Origin: Psychromarinibacter halotolerans
GTDB taxonomy: Bacteria > Pseudomonadota > Alphaproteobacteria > Rhodobacterales > Rhodobacteraceae
Assembly (NCBI RefSeq): GCF_029168315.1
Contig: NZ_JARGYD010000007.1
Span: 178,036-242,035 of the forward strand
Reading direction: 5' to 3'
Length of the DNA: 64,000 bases
The notes below the pieces were generated by a model that saw only the letters and a list, made by a program, of their open reading frames with translations, was not told the DNA's origin and did no database searches. Both the position numbers and the translations under genes were made by a program. Below, in pieces: positions 33,569 to 42,169 of this stretch; position 1 is the stretch's first letter, and the number at the start of each line of letters is the position of its first letter.

Positions 33569-34744
33569 TCATATCGCGGCCAGGGCACGGCCAATCCGGT
33601 CAAGCCCGGACTGCCGCATGTGGCCATAGTTATAGAAAGCGAAGCCATCGACGCCCGCATCGGCAAAGCCGGCGACCGTCGCTGCAAATGTACCCTCGTC
33701 ACGGTGCTCGGCCGAGGTGGGGCGCAGCACGACGCGCATGTCGGAATGCCCGATGTGCTGCGAGACCATCGCGTGATCGACCAGCGCGGCCTTGCTGTAG
33801 AAGCAGACCTCCAGCCCGTCGCAGGCCTTGTCGATCCCGGCAAGGTCACTGCCTTCCATCCACGACAGGGCCAGCGGCTGATTGACCGACGGAATGATGT
33901 GCACGGTGGCGTCCTTGCGCACGCCCCCGCGGATCTCGGCGACCAGCGAGGTGACGATCTCGTTGCGCATCCGGATGTAGGCGGCAAGCTCGGGATCCAG
34001 CAGCAGATCGTTTTCCAGCCATAGGCGGTCCGTTGCCGGGTCGGTCTCTTCAGCGGCGGACAGGGCCGATTCGATCCGCGTCTTCACCCGCGCCTCAAGC
34101 GCCTCGACATCGATGCCTGCGGCTTGTGCAACTTTTTTGCAATTTGCGCAAAAACACAGCCCGAGATAAAATTCGCACCGGGGAGAATCGCCGATCAATG
34201 CGAATTCGTGGTGGTACCCGTGGCGGTACGGAAGCCATCCCGGCGTCTCCAGCGACAGCCCCGCGATGTCGTACGAGTCGGCAATATCGGCGCACAGCGT
34301 GACCGCGTATTCCCGCACTTCGGGGGCCGATGGGCACAGGCTGTAGTGCAGCGGATCGCCATAGACGTTGCGGGTCACCGCTTCGGGATGCAGCGCCCCG
34401 ATCCGGCTGTTGTGGAGCAACACGGTCCAAGCCTGAACCGTCAGCCCGCCGTGATCGCACATGCGCCCCATGACGTCGTCAGACTGCGCCAATTCGCCGA
34501 TTACAGGTTTGATTTTACCATATTTCCCAGGATTCACGCGGCAGTGCGCGACGCCGTCTTCGGGGAAATAAACCTTGCCGGACGTGCCCTTGGGGCGAAT
34601 GAATTTGCCCGCGTGGTACGACGCGGCCACGGCGACGGTATTCACGCCGATCCCGGCCATTTCATCAACGAAGGCGTCCGGTCCCGCATCCACGAGATCC
34701 CATGTGTAGGCGTACATCGCGCGGTAGGGCGCTGGTTCGGCCAT
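33569..34744 (-). CDS. uncharacterised glycosidase-like barrel protein with CxCxxC cluster
   Basis: 391 residues, no signal peptide. The N-terminal half (MYAYTWDLVDAG, GVNTVAVAASYHAG, VYFPEDG, LSLETPGW) reads like a TIM-barrel glycoside-hydrolase-related protein. Near residues 196-202 is a Cys cluster, LCFCANCKK, as in some beta-galactosidase-like GH families where CFCxxC binds zinc. I cannot name the function. It is the first gene of the minus arm, so it is probably central to the pathway. ATG 34744 (MAEPAPY) is preferred; an ATG at 34765 is possible. Confidence 0.7.
   Translation of the reverse strand: MAEPAPYRAMYAYTWDLVDAGPDAFVDEMAGIGVNTVAVAASYHAGKFIRPKGTSGKVYFPEDGVAHCRVNPGKYGKIKPVIGELAQSDDVMGRMCDHGGLTVQAWTVLLHNSRIGALHPEAVTRNVYGDPLHYSLCPSAPEVREYAVTLCADIADSYDIAGLSLETPGWLPYRHGYHHEFALIGDSPRCEFYLGLCFCANCKKVAQAAGIDVEALEARVKTRIESALSAAEETDPATDRLWLENDLLLDPELAAYIRMRNEIVTSLVAEIRGGVRKDATVHIIPSVNQPLALSWMEGSDLAGIDKACDGLEVCFYSKAALVDHAMVSQHIGHSDMRVVLRPTSAEHRDEGTFAATVAGFADAGVDGFAFYNYGHMRQSGLDRIGRALAAI
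34143..34152. promoter_or_regulatory. intragenic operator-like palindrome
   Basis: TTTGCGCAAA, flanked by AT-rich bases (TTGCAA before, AAACA after), repeats the core of the palindrome at 34812 and lies 671 bases away, inside the coding region for the Cys cluster. The codons here (TTT, GCA, AAT, AAA, AAA, GTT, GCA) are AT-ending in an otherwise GC-ending gene. Confidence 0.35.
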
Positions 34745-34811
34745 AGCTTTCCGTCCTGTTGTCATCGCGGTCTCGGTGGCCGCTTTGACAACGAGGCTAG
34801 CCATGAAAATC

Positions 34812-34825
34812 GATTTGCGCAAATC
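34812..34825. promoter_or_regulatory. perfect LacI-type palindromic operator
   Basis: GATTTGCGCAAATC is a perfect 14-bp palindrome with the central CG typical of LacI-family operators. It lies in the 170-base spacer between the two diverging arms of the ABC operon. A partial copy, GATTTGCG, lies at 34843, next to a TTGACG (34837) that could be a -35 element for the binding-protein gene. The LacI gene at 28252 is the likely partner. Confidence 0.65.
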
Positions 34826-34914
34826 CAGAAATTTTCTTGACGGATTTGCGAAAGCGTTCCTACCGTTCCTTCATAACAAGAATACCACAAACCAAATCCA
34901 ACCGGGAGAAACTC

Positions 34915-36165
34915 ATGAAAACCGATTTCCAGATCCGCTCCGGAAGCGCGCGGACCAGCCTGATGGCGGGCGCCGCGGCGCTGGGCCTGATGGCGGCTGC
35001 CGCCGACGCCGGCACCGTTCGGGTCACCATCCCCGAGTACAGCTCGAACACCCTGCCCTACTTCGAGCAAGCCGCAGAAGCCTTCATGGCCGAGAACCCC
35101 GACACCACGATCGAACTGGAAATGGTGCCGTGGACCGCGCTGCAGCAGAAGCTGGTCACCGACATCTCGGGCGGCGTAAACTCGGACCTCGCCGTGATCG
35201 GCACTCGCTGGATTCTCGACTATGCCGAACTGGGTGTGATCGAGCCGCTGGACGATTACATCACCGAGGAATTCTCGTCGCGCTTCTTCGAAGTGTTCCT
35301 GACCCCTTCGGTCATCGACGGCACCAACTACGGTCTGCCGATCGCCGCCTCGGCCCGCGCGATGTTCTACAACAAGGACATCCTGTCGGCCGCCGGCTAT
35401 GACGAGCCGCCCGCGACCTGGGAAGAGCTGATGGAGGTGTCCGCCGCCATCACCGAAAGCTCGGCCGACGACGTCTATGCCTATGGCCTGCAGGGCAAAA
35501 GCACCGAGACCGACGTTTATTTCTACTATCCGATGTGGTCCTACGGCGGCACCATCCTGACCGAGGACGGCAAGTCCAACGTCAACACCGAAGCCGGCCT
35601 GACTGCGCTGACGATGTACAAGGAAATGATCGACAACGGCTACACCCAGCCGGGCGTCGTCGATTATGCCCGTGCCGACATCGAGACCCTGTTCAAGCAG
35701 GGCAAGCTGGGCATGATCATCACCGGCCCCTTCGTGTCGAAGCAGATTCAGGAACAGTCGCCCGACCTGAACTATGGCCTCGCCAAGGTTCCGGAAGGCA
35801 CCAACTTCGCGACCTATGGCGTGACCGACTCGATCGTCATGTTCGAGAACTCGGAAGTGAAGGAAGAAGCCTGGGCGTTCCTCGACTTCCTGTTCTCGAA
35901 CGAGCAGCGCGTGAAGTTCGACGAGGCTGAAGGCTTCCTGCCGGTGAACCGCTTCGAAGCGGAACAGCCCCAGTTCGCCGACAACGAGGACCTGAAGGTC
36001 TTCACCTCGCTGCTGGCCGACGCCCACTTCGCCCCGCTCGTGGGCGGCTGGGAAGAGATCGCGGACGCGACCCTGACCAATCTTCAGGCGGTGTACCTGG
36101 GCCAGGCCGAACCGGCCGACGCCCTCGCCGAGATCGAAGCTGCCGTGAACGGCATCCTCGACTGA
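34915..36165 (+). CDS. sugar ABC transporter solute-binding protein
   Basis: 416 residues, extracellular solute-binding family 1. The signal peptide (about 1-33, LMAGAAALGLMAAAADA) precedes the mature start GTVRVTIPEY. Family segments include AAEAFMAENPDTTIE and YGLPIAASARAMFYNKD. The pocket Trp/Tyr residues cannot be assigned by eye. It delivers the ligand to the two permeases downstream. ATG 34915 has GGGAGAA ahead of it; the reading frame extends further upstream without a ribosome site. A strong stem-loop follows the stop. Confidence 0.92.
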   Translation: MKTDFQIRSGSARTSLMAGAAALGLMAAAADAGTVRVTIPEYSSNTLPYFEQAAEAFMAENPDTTIELEMVPWTALQQKLVTDISGGVNSDLAVIGTRWILDYAELGVIEPLDDYITEEFSSRFFEVFLTPSVIDGTNYGLPIAASARAMFYNKDILSAAGYDEPPATWEELMEVSAAITESSADDVYAYGLQGKSTETDVYFYYPMWSYGGTILTEDGKSNVNTEAGLTALTMYKEMIDNGYTQPGVVDYARADIETLFKQGKLGMIITGPFVSKQIQEQSPDLNYGLAKVPEGTNFATYGVTDSIVMFENSEVKEEAWAFLDFLFSNEQRVKFDEAEGFLPVNRFEAEQPQFADNEDLKVFTSLLADAHFAPLVGGWEEIADATLTNLQAVYLGQAEPADALAEIEAAVNGILD

Positions 36166-36175
36166 TCCCCTGACT

Positions 36176-36210
36176 GCGGGGCCCTGTTTCGGCAGGGTCC
36201 CGCGCTTTTT
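36176..36210 (+). terminator. intra-operon stem-loop after the binding-protein gene
   Basis: GCGGGGCCCTG pairs with CAGGGTCCCGC (11 bp, one G-T) around TTTCGG, followed by GCTTTTT. It can end part of the transcripts, or protect the upstream message, before the permease genes. Confidence 0.75.
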
Positions 36211-36242
36211 GGTTCTCCAGACCGGACAGGACGCGACTAACG

Positions 36243-37166
36243 ATGGTTGCCGAAACCCAGACCATGACCCCCGGGCGGGCGCAGTCCCGCGCCGCCTTCA
36301 TCATGGCACCGTATCTGATGATCGGGCCGGGGCTGATCCTCGCGTGCTTCATCATCCTTTATCCCTTCTACGCCCTGATCAATACGTCCCTGCGCGAAGT
36401 GAATCGCTTCGGGATGATCACGGACCTGAACAACTTCGAAAACTTCTCCGAGGTCTTCTCGGACCCGCTGTTCCACGCGGCGATCTGGCGCTCGATCATC
36501 TGGACCGGCTCGGTCGTGGGCGGCACGCTGCTGATCTCGGTGGTGACCGCGCTGATCCTGCACCGCCAGTTCTATGGCCGCGCCATCGCGCGGGTGATCA
36601 TCATGCTGCCGTGGTCGGTGTCGCTGTCGCTATTGGCGGTGGTCTGGCGCTGGGCGCTGAACGCCGAAAGCGGCCTTCTGAACCACTCGCTGATGCAGAT
36701 GGGCCTGATCGACGCGCCGGTCGTCTGGCTGGGCAACGGGACCATCGCCTTCACGGTCGAGATCTTCATCGGCATCCTCGTATCGATCCCGTTCACCACG
36801 ACGATCCTGCTGGGCGGCTTGTCCGCGATGCCGCAGGACATCTACGAGGCCGCCACGATGGAGGGCGCCACGCCGTGGCACCAGTTCCGCACCATCACCA
36901 TGCCGCTGATGCGGCCCTTCGTGAACATCGCGGTCGTGCTGAACATGATCAACGTGTTCAACAGCTTCCCGATCATCTGGATTCTGACGGAAGGCGGGCC
37001 GGCCAACTCGACCGACATCCTTGTGACGTACCTGTACAAGATCGCCTTCAAGTACGGGAAGCTGGGCGAGGCTTCGGTCGTGTCCCTGCTGATGGTCATC
37101 TTCCTGCTGATCTGTTCGATCATCTACCTTCGCCTCATCTCGCGGGAGCAGACCTATGGCAGCTAA
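36243..37166 (+). CDS. sugar ABC transporter permease (MalF/UgpA type)
   Basis: 307 residues, six membrane helices, starting near residue 22 (IMAPYLMIGPGLILACFIILY). The EAA loop that contacts the ATPase reads MPQDIYEAATMEGATPWHQFRTITMPLMRP (the EAA-x3-G motif is at about 200-215). The gene overlaps the next permease gene by 11 bases. It forms the channel heterodimer of a CUT1 importer with the next protein. Confidence 0.93.
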   Translation: MVAETQTMTPGRAQSRAAFIMAPYLMIGPGLILACFIILYPFYALINTSLREVNRFGMITDLNNFENFSEVFSDPLFHAAIWRSIIWTGSVVGGTLLISVVTALILHRQFYGRAIARVIIMLPWSVSLSLLAVVWRWALNAESGLLNHSLMQMGLIDAPVVWLGNGTIAFTVEIFIGILVSIPFTTTILLGGLSAMPQDIYEAATMEGATPWHQFRTITMPLMRPFVNIAVVLNMINVFNSFPIIWILTEGGPANSTDILVTYLYKIAFKYGKLGEASVVSLLMVIFLLICSIIYLRLISREQTYGS

Positions 37167-38004
37167 GACCGTGGACCCAATGGTGCGCCGCTCGTTCCTG
37201 ATGTGGCTGGCACTGGCGCCGCTGCTGATCTGCAACCTGTTTCCGTTCGCGGTGATGATCTCGACCGCGCTGACGCCGGAACAGGACATCTACGCGCAGG
37301 GCACGCAGTGGATCCCGGAAACCTTCACGTGGCGCAACTTCGTCGACATGTGGGAAACCGTCGGCTTCGGCGGGGCGCTGGTAAACTCGCTGATCGTGGG
37401 CTTCATTACCACGGTGATGACGATCCTTGTCGCCGTGCCCGCCGCCTATGCGATGGCACGGCGGCCGTTCAAGGGGATGCAGGCGTTCCGGATCTTCCTG
37501 CTGATCACCCAGATGTTCTCGCCCGTGGTTCTGGTGATCGGGCTGTTCACCCTGATCGTCGGGCTGGGGCTGCTGGACTCGCTGGTGGCGCTCTCGGTTC
37601 TGTACTGCTGCTTCCACATCGCGGTGGCGATCTGGATGCTGCAAAGCTACTTCGCCTCGATCCCGATCGAACTGGAACATGCCTCGTGGCTGGAAGGCGC
37701 CAGCAAGGCCTATACCCTGCGCAAGGTGTTCCTGCCGCTGGCCGCACCCGCGATGGCGGTGGTCGCGCTGTTCACCTTCATCGGCGCGTGGAACGAATAC
37801 GCGCTGGCACTGGCCCTGATCCGGTCGTCTGAAACCTACACCCTGCCGCTGAAGATCGCGGCACTGACGGGCGGTCGCTATCAGATCGAATGGCACCATG
37901 TCATGGCCGCGACCTTCGTGGCGACCATCCCCGTCTCGATCATCTTCATCTGGCTCCAGCGCCACCTGATCGCCGGCCTTTCCGGCGGCGCGGTCAAGGG
38001 CTGA
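37156..38004 (+). CDS. sugar ABC transporter permease (MalG/UgpE type)
   Basis: 282 residues, six membrane helices. The EAA loop is IPIELEHASWLEGASKAYTLRKVFLPLAAP (about 171-200), in which the usual EAA is EHA, a variation seen in this permease type. The C-terminus LSGGAVKG is typical. It is the second channel subunit, overlapping the first permease gene by 11 bases. Confidence 0.93.
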   Translation: MAAKTVDPMVRRSFLMWLALAPLLICNLFPFAVMISTALTPEQDIYAQGTQWIPETFTWRNFVDMWETVGFGGALVNSLIVGFITTVMTILVAVPAAYAMARRPFKGMQAFRIFLLITQMFSPVVLVIGLFTLIVGLGLLDSLVALSVLYCCFHIAVAIWMLQSYFASIPIELEHASWLEGASKAYTLRKVFLPLAAPAMAVVALFTFIGAWNEYALALALIRSSETYTLPLKIAALTGGRYQIEWHHVMAATFVATIPVSIIFIWLQRHLIAGLSGGAVKG

Positions 38005-38044
38005 GCCGAAACCAACCCTCTGAGAAAGAAGAAAAGAGGACAGC

Positions 38045-38428
38045 ATGACCAAGGTCATCGAACATTTCACCAACCCCGGCGCCACCGGGACCCCGCCGCT
38101 TAGCCCCGCGGTCCGTGCGGGCGATTACGTCTTCATCTCGGGTCAGGTGCCCGCCGGCGCCGATGGTGCCATCGTCGGACACGAGATCATCGGCCAGACC
38201 ACCCAGGTGATGAAGAACATCGAGGCCGCGCTGGCGCTGGCCGGTTGCACGATGGACGACGTGTGCAAGACCACGGTCTGGCTGGATGACGCCCGCGACT
38301 TCGGCAAGTTCAACACCACCTACGGTTCGTTCTTCAAGAACGGCTTCCCGGCCCGCACCACCTGCGAAAGCCGACTGATGGCGAATATCCTCGTCGAGGT
38401 CGAAGCCGTCGCCTACAAGCCGCTCTGA
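38045..38428 (+). CDS. RidA-family enamine/imine deaminase
   Basis: 127 residues, one YjgF/RidA domain. It has YVFISGQVPAGADG, the helix QTTQVMKNIEAALALAG and the active-site arginine segment FPARTTCES. RidA proteins hydrolyse reactive enamines and imines released by PLP enzymes. Its place in an operon with a PLP enzyme of the D-threonine aldolase/dehydratase type makes a pathway-specific deaminase likely. AGAGGACAGC precedes the ATG, 40 bases after the permease. Confidence 0.9.
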   Translation: MTKVIEHFTNPGATGTPPLSPAVRAGDYVFISGQVPAGADGAIVGHEIIGQTTQVMKNIEAALALAGCTMDDVCKTTVWLDDARDFGKFNTTYGSFFKNGFPARTTCESRLMANILVEVEAVAYKPL

Positions 38429-38478
38429 TTCGGGCGCGGACCCGCACCGGGACCACGGATAAGAACAAGGACACGACC

Positions 38479-39687
38479 ATGACGGCGCAAGCCAAGACGT
38501 ATGATCTGGTGCTGAAGGGCGGCCATCTGGTCGACGAACGGAACGGGATCGACGGTGTCACCGACATCGCGATCAAGGCGGGCAAGGTCGCCGCTGTGGG
38601 CAAGGACCTTGACCCGCAGGGCGCGCCCGTCCGCGACGTCTCGGGCTGCTATGTCAGCCCGGGGCTCATCGACATCCACACGCATGTCTATCACAAGGCG
38701 ACGTCGCTGGGCATCGACCCCGACTTCATCTCTCGCCGGTCGGCGACCACGACGCTGGTCGACGCGGGCAGCGCGGGCGCGGGCAACTACGACGGCCTAC
38801 GCGACTTCGTGATGAAGCAGTCGCCGTACAATATCCTCGCCTTCCTGAACGTATCCTTCCCGGGCATCTTCGGCTTCGACAAAGACGTACAGATCGGCGA
38901 GGCCACGCTGGCAGAGATGCTGCCGGTGCACCGCTGCGTGCAGAAGATCGAGGAAAACCGCGACCGGATCGTCGGGGTCAAGGTCCGCATCGGCGGCCCC
39001 GTCACCGGCAAGTTCGGTCTTGGCGCGCTGGAACTGGCACTAGAGGCGGCGAACGCCGTCGACCTGCCGCTGATGACCCATATCGGCGGCCCGCCCCCGT
39101 CCTACGCCGACGTCGTGTCGATGCTGCGGCCCGGCGATATCCTGACCCATTGCTATCGGCCCGAGCCGAACAGCGCGATCACCGAGAACGGGGAAATCCT
39201 GCCCGAGATCCTCGCGGCCCGCGAACGCGGCGTGCTGTTCGACATCGCGCACGGCATGGGCGCTTTCGGCTATGAAAGCGCCGAGGTCGCGCTGCGACAC
39301 GATTTCAAGCCCGACCTGATTTCGTCCGACGTGCACATCGTCGCGATCGAGGGCCCGGCCTTTGACCTGCTGCACACCATGTCCAAGCTGCTGAACTGCG
39401 GCCTGACCGTTGCCGAAACGCTGGCGCGGTCGTCGAACCGTCCGGCGCTGGCGATCAACCGGCCAGAGCTGGGGCATCTTGGCGTCGGCGCGGTGGCCGA
39501 CATCACCGTGCTTCAGGTGAACGAGGCGAAGATCACCTTCGAGGACGTGCGCGGCATCCGGCGCGACGGCGACAAGCTGTTCTACCCCGTGGCCGTCTAC
39601 ATGGCTGGGCGCGAGTCCGAGATCGCGCGGCGCCCGTTCGAGGAAGGCAACTACGTGATGCAGCCCTGCCGCTGTGGCGGCCACTGA
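38479..39687 (+). CDS. amidohydrolase / deacetylase-family metallohydrolase
   Basis: 402 residues, dihydroorotase-like amidohydrolase barrel. The metal ligands are visible in order: HxH in GLIDIHTHVYH (about 60-70), Lys in GVKVRIGG (likely carboxylated), His in LMTHIGGPP, His in DILTHCY, and Asp in ISSDVH. It resembles the group found with amino-sugar and D-amino-acid catabolic genes (EF_0837/AHA_3915-like). The reaction is expected to be hydrolysis of a cyclic or acyl amide C-N bond. It is followed at once by the CutC-like gene. Confidence 0.87.
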   Translation: MTAQAKTYDLVLKGGHLVDERNGIDGVTDIAIKAGKVAAVGKDLDPQGAPVRDVSGCYVSPGLIDIHTHVYHKATSLGIDPDFISRRSATTTLVDAGSAGAGNYDGLRDFVMKQSPYNILAFLNVSFPGIFGFDKDVQIGEATLAEMLPVHRCVQKIEENRDRIVGVKVRIGGPVTGKFGLGALELALEAANAVDLPLMTHIGGPPPSYADVVSMLRPGDILTHCYRPEPNSAITENGEILPEILAARERGVLFDIAHGMGAFGYESAEVALRHDFKPDLISSDVHIVAIEGPAFDLLHTMSKLLNCGLTVAETLARSSNRPALAINRPELGHLGVGAVADITVLQVNEAKITFEDVRGIRRDGDKLFYPVAVYMAGRESEIARRPFEEGNYVMQPCRCGGH

Positions 39688-39688
39688 C

Positions 39689-40444
39689 ATGGGCTTCGTG
39701 CCGAAGATCGAGATCTGCGTGGAAGGCATCGACGAGGCGGTTCTTGCCGCCGAGGCCGGTGCCGACCGCGTCGAACTGTGCACCGCGCTGTCCGAGGGCG
39801 GGCTGACCGCGTCGCCCGGCCTTCTGCGCGAGGCTGCGGCGCGGGTGAAGGACGCGAAGGTCATGGCCATCGTGCGTCCGCGCAAGGGCGATTTCCTTTA
39901 TACCGACGCCGAGTACGCCGTGATGTTGGGCGACGTCGCCGCGATCCGCGACGCCGGGCTGCCGGGGATGGTCTGCGGCTGCCTGAACGCTGACGGCACC
40001 ATCGACGCGCCGCGCATGGCCGAACTGGTCCGCGCCGCCGGTCCGATGGAAGTCACCTGCCACCGTGCCTTCGACATGACGCCCGATCCGTACAAGGCGC
40101 TGGACGCCCTGATCCGGTGCGGTGTCACCCGTGTTCTGACCAGCGGCCAGACCGCCGATGCGCGCAACGGGCTGGACCTGTTGCGCGGCCTGATCCGGCA
40201 TGCCGCCGGTCGGATCGAGATCCTTGTCTGCGGGCAGCTTTCGCCGTCCGAGATCGACCCGAACGACGAAGACCTGACCGGCTACGAGTTCCATTTCGCG
40301 GACGCCACGGTCGAACCGGGGCCGATGGAATACCGTAACCCGGATGTGTTCATGGGCACCGACGCCGGGGACGCCGAATACGAACGCCGGGTGATCGACC
40401 CCGCGCGGCTTGCGGCCAAGATACGGCAAAGCCGGGGGCTGTGA
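39689..40444 (+). CDS. cutC: CutC-like (copper homeostasis family) barrel protein
   Basis: 251 residues, full-length CutC TIM barrel: EICVEGIDEAVLAAEAGADRVELC at the start, then VRPRKGDFLYTD, VCGCLNADGTID, MEVTCHRAFD and GVTRVLTSGQ. The name implies copper handling, but evidence for that role is mixed and the barrel looks enzyme-like. Here it is the last gene of a catabolic operon, one base after the amidohydrolase stop, so a metabolic role is more likely. A GTG five codons upstream is an alternative start. Confidence 0.85.
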   Translation: MGFVPKIEICVEGIDEAVLAAEAGADRVELCTALSEGGLTASPGLLREAAARVKDAKVMAIVRPRKGDFLYTDAEYAVMLGDVAAIRDAGLPGMVCGCLNADGTIDAPRMAELVRAAGPMEVTCHRAFDMTPDPYKALDALIRCGVTRVLTSGQTADARNGLDLLRGLIRHAAGRIEILVCGQLSPSEIDPNDEDLTGYEFHFADATVEPGPMEYRNPDVFMGTDAGDAEYERRVIDPARLAAKIRQSRGL

Positions 40445-40540
40445 TCCCGGCTCCCGTCCCGGAACCGACTGCCGTTTACGACTGATTCACGCCGGTGTGC
40501 CATTCCTTCCCCCGACCGAGAAACGGCCGGGAAGGGCAGA

Positions 40541-42169
40541 ATGTCCATCCAGATCATCAATACCAGCATCTCGACGACCGCCGCGGGCGATCACGCCATC
40601 GACGTGACGTCCGCCGGTGACGTCGTGCTGGTCCAGGCGGATCGCGTCGCCGCAGCCAGCGGTGCCGGTGCGCGCGGGATCTACGCCACGGCGGGCAGCG
40701 TCGATGTCACCGTCAGCGGCACCGTCGCCGCGCAATTGGCCGAAGCGATCCTGCTGGCATCCGACGACAACTCGGTCACCATCGGCATCAACGGGACCGT
40801 CCTGTCCGGCGCCGCAGCGGGGGTCGCCTTTTCCGGGGTCGGAAACCAGCTGACGAACGACGGCATCATCCAGTCGGGCAGTTTCGGACTGTGGGTCACC
40901 GGGTCGGGCATGTTCGTCAACAACGGCGCGATCACGGCGGTCGGACCGGGCGCCCTGCTGCAGGATTTCGCGAATTCGACGCTGGTCAACGCCGGCACCA
41001 TCAACGCCGACCTTCCCGGCGTGCGGCTGGGCGGCGACGGAAGCTTGGTCCAGAATTCGGGCACCGTGATCAGCGCCGACTATGCCGTCGATTTCTCGGA
41101 CAGCGATCCCGGCGCCCGTAACACACTGACGAACAGTGGGTTTCTGTCCGGACAGTCGGGCGCTTTTCTGGGCGGTGACGCCGATGACACTGTCCGCACC
41201 GGCGGCGTGATGGGCGGCGTGATCGACACCGGCGGCGGCGCGGACGAGGTTCTGGTCACCGGCGGGCTTGTCGATGGCGACATCCGCACGGGACCGGGCG
41301 CCGACGTGGTGCGGCTGACCGGCGGCACCGTCGCCGGATCGGTCGATGCGGGCGACGGGGCCGATACCCTTGACCTGCGCGGCGGGACCGTGGCCGGACC
41401 TGTCAGCGGTGGCGACGGCGGCGACCTGTACATCACCGGCGGCGCCGGGGTCACCATTTCCGAACAGTCGGGCGGCGGGCACGATACGGTGCACAGCAGC
41501 GTCGATCATGTACTCGCCGACCATGTCGAGGATCTGGTGCTGACCGGCGGTTCGGACCTGTCGGGCGCGGGCACCGACTGGCAGAACGTCATCGCGGGCA
41601 ACGCCGGCAACAACCGGCTGGACGGTCAGGGATCCAGGGACACGATCGCGGGCGGCGCTGGGAACGACATCATCGACAGCGGGCGCGGCAACGACATCGT
41701 CGATGCCGAAGCAGGCGACGACCGTGTTGCGGGGCGCGCCGGGAATGACAATCTGACCGGCGGCGAGGGCGACGATTTGCTGTTCGGCGGCATCGGTCGG
41801 GACAACCTGTTCGGCGACGACGGCGATGACACGCTGAAGGGCGGCGGCGGGCAGGACGACATGACTGGCGGCGCGGGGCCGGATGTCTTCGTCTTCTCCC
41901 GCGTGACCGACAGCCTTCCCGGCACCGAAGACGTCATCACCGATTTCACCCCGGGCGAAGATCTGCTCGACTTCGGCGGGCTGGTGCAGGGCCAACTCGT
42001 GCTATCACTGCTGGGCAGCTACACGCCCGGCCAGCCGTCGCTGCGGACCAGTGAAACCCTTGGCGGCGACACGCTGCTGTGGGCCGACGCGGACGGCGAC
42101 GGATCGGTCGACATGCGTGTTGTCCTGACCGGGATGACCGGCTTGGGCGAAAGCGATTTCCTGCTTTAA
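40541..42169 (+). CDS. RTX-type calcium-binding secreted protein
   Basis: 542 residues without a signal peptide. Residues 1-330 are Gly/Ala/Val-rich with strand repeats (VDVTVSGTV, VTIGINGTV, GGxxGGxIDTGGGADEV), like a beta-solenoid. Residues 345-450 hold hemolysin-type GGxGxDxUx nonapeptides (AGGAGNDIIDSGRGNDIVD, GGEGDDLLFGG). The C-terminus VVLTGMTGLGESDFLL matches the serralysin/RTX secretion end. Export by a type I system is expected, but none is encoded in the window. No catalytic domain is seen. The stop overlaps the converging transporter gene by four bases. Confidence 0.85.
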   Translation: MSIQIINTSISTTAAGDHAIDVTSAGDVVLVQADRVAAASGAGARGIYATAGSVDVTVSGTVAAQLAEAILLASDDNSVTIGINGTVLSGAAAGVAFSGVGNQLTNDGIIQSGSFGLWVTGSGMFVNNGAITAVGPGALLQDFANSTLVNAGTINADLPGVRLGGDGSLVQNSGTVISADYAVDFSDSDPGARNTLTNSGFLSGQSGAFLGGDADDTVRTGGVMGGVIDTGGGADEVLVTGGLVDGDIRTGPGADVVRLTGGTVAGSVDAGDGADTLDLRGGTVAGPVSGGDGGDLYITGGAGVTISEQSGGGHDTVHSSVDHVLADHVEDLVLTGGSDLSGAGTDWQNVIAGNAGNNRLDGQGSRDTIAGGAGNDIIDSGRGNDIVDAEAGDDRVAGRAGNDNLTGGEGDDLLFGGIGRDNLFGDDGDDTLKGGGGQDDMTGGAGPDVFVFSRVTDSLPGTEDVITDFTPGEDLLDFGGLVQGQLVLSLLGSYTPGQPSLRTSETLGGDTLLWADADGDGSVDMRVVLTGMTGLGESDFLL

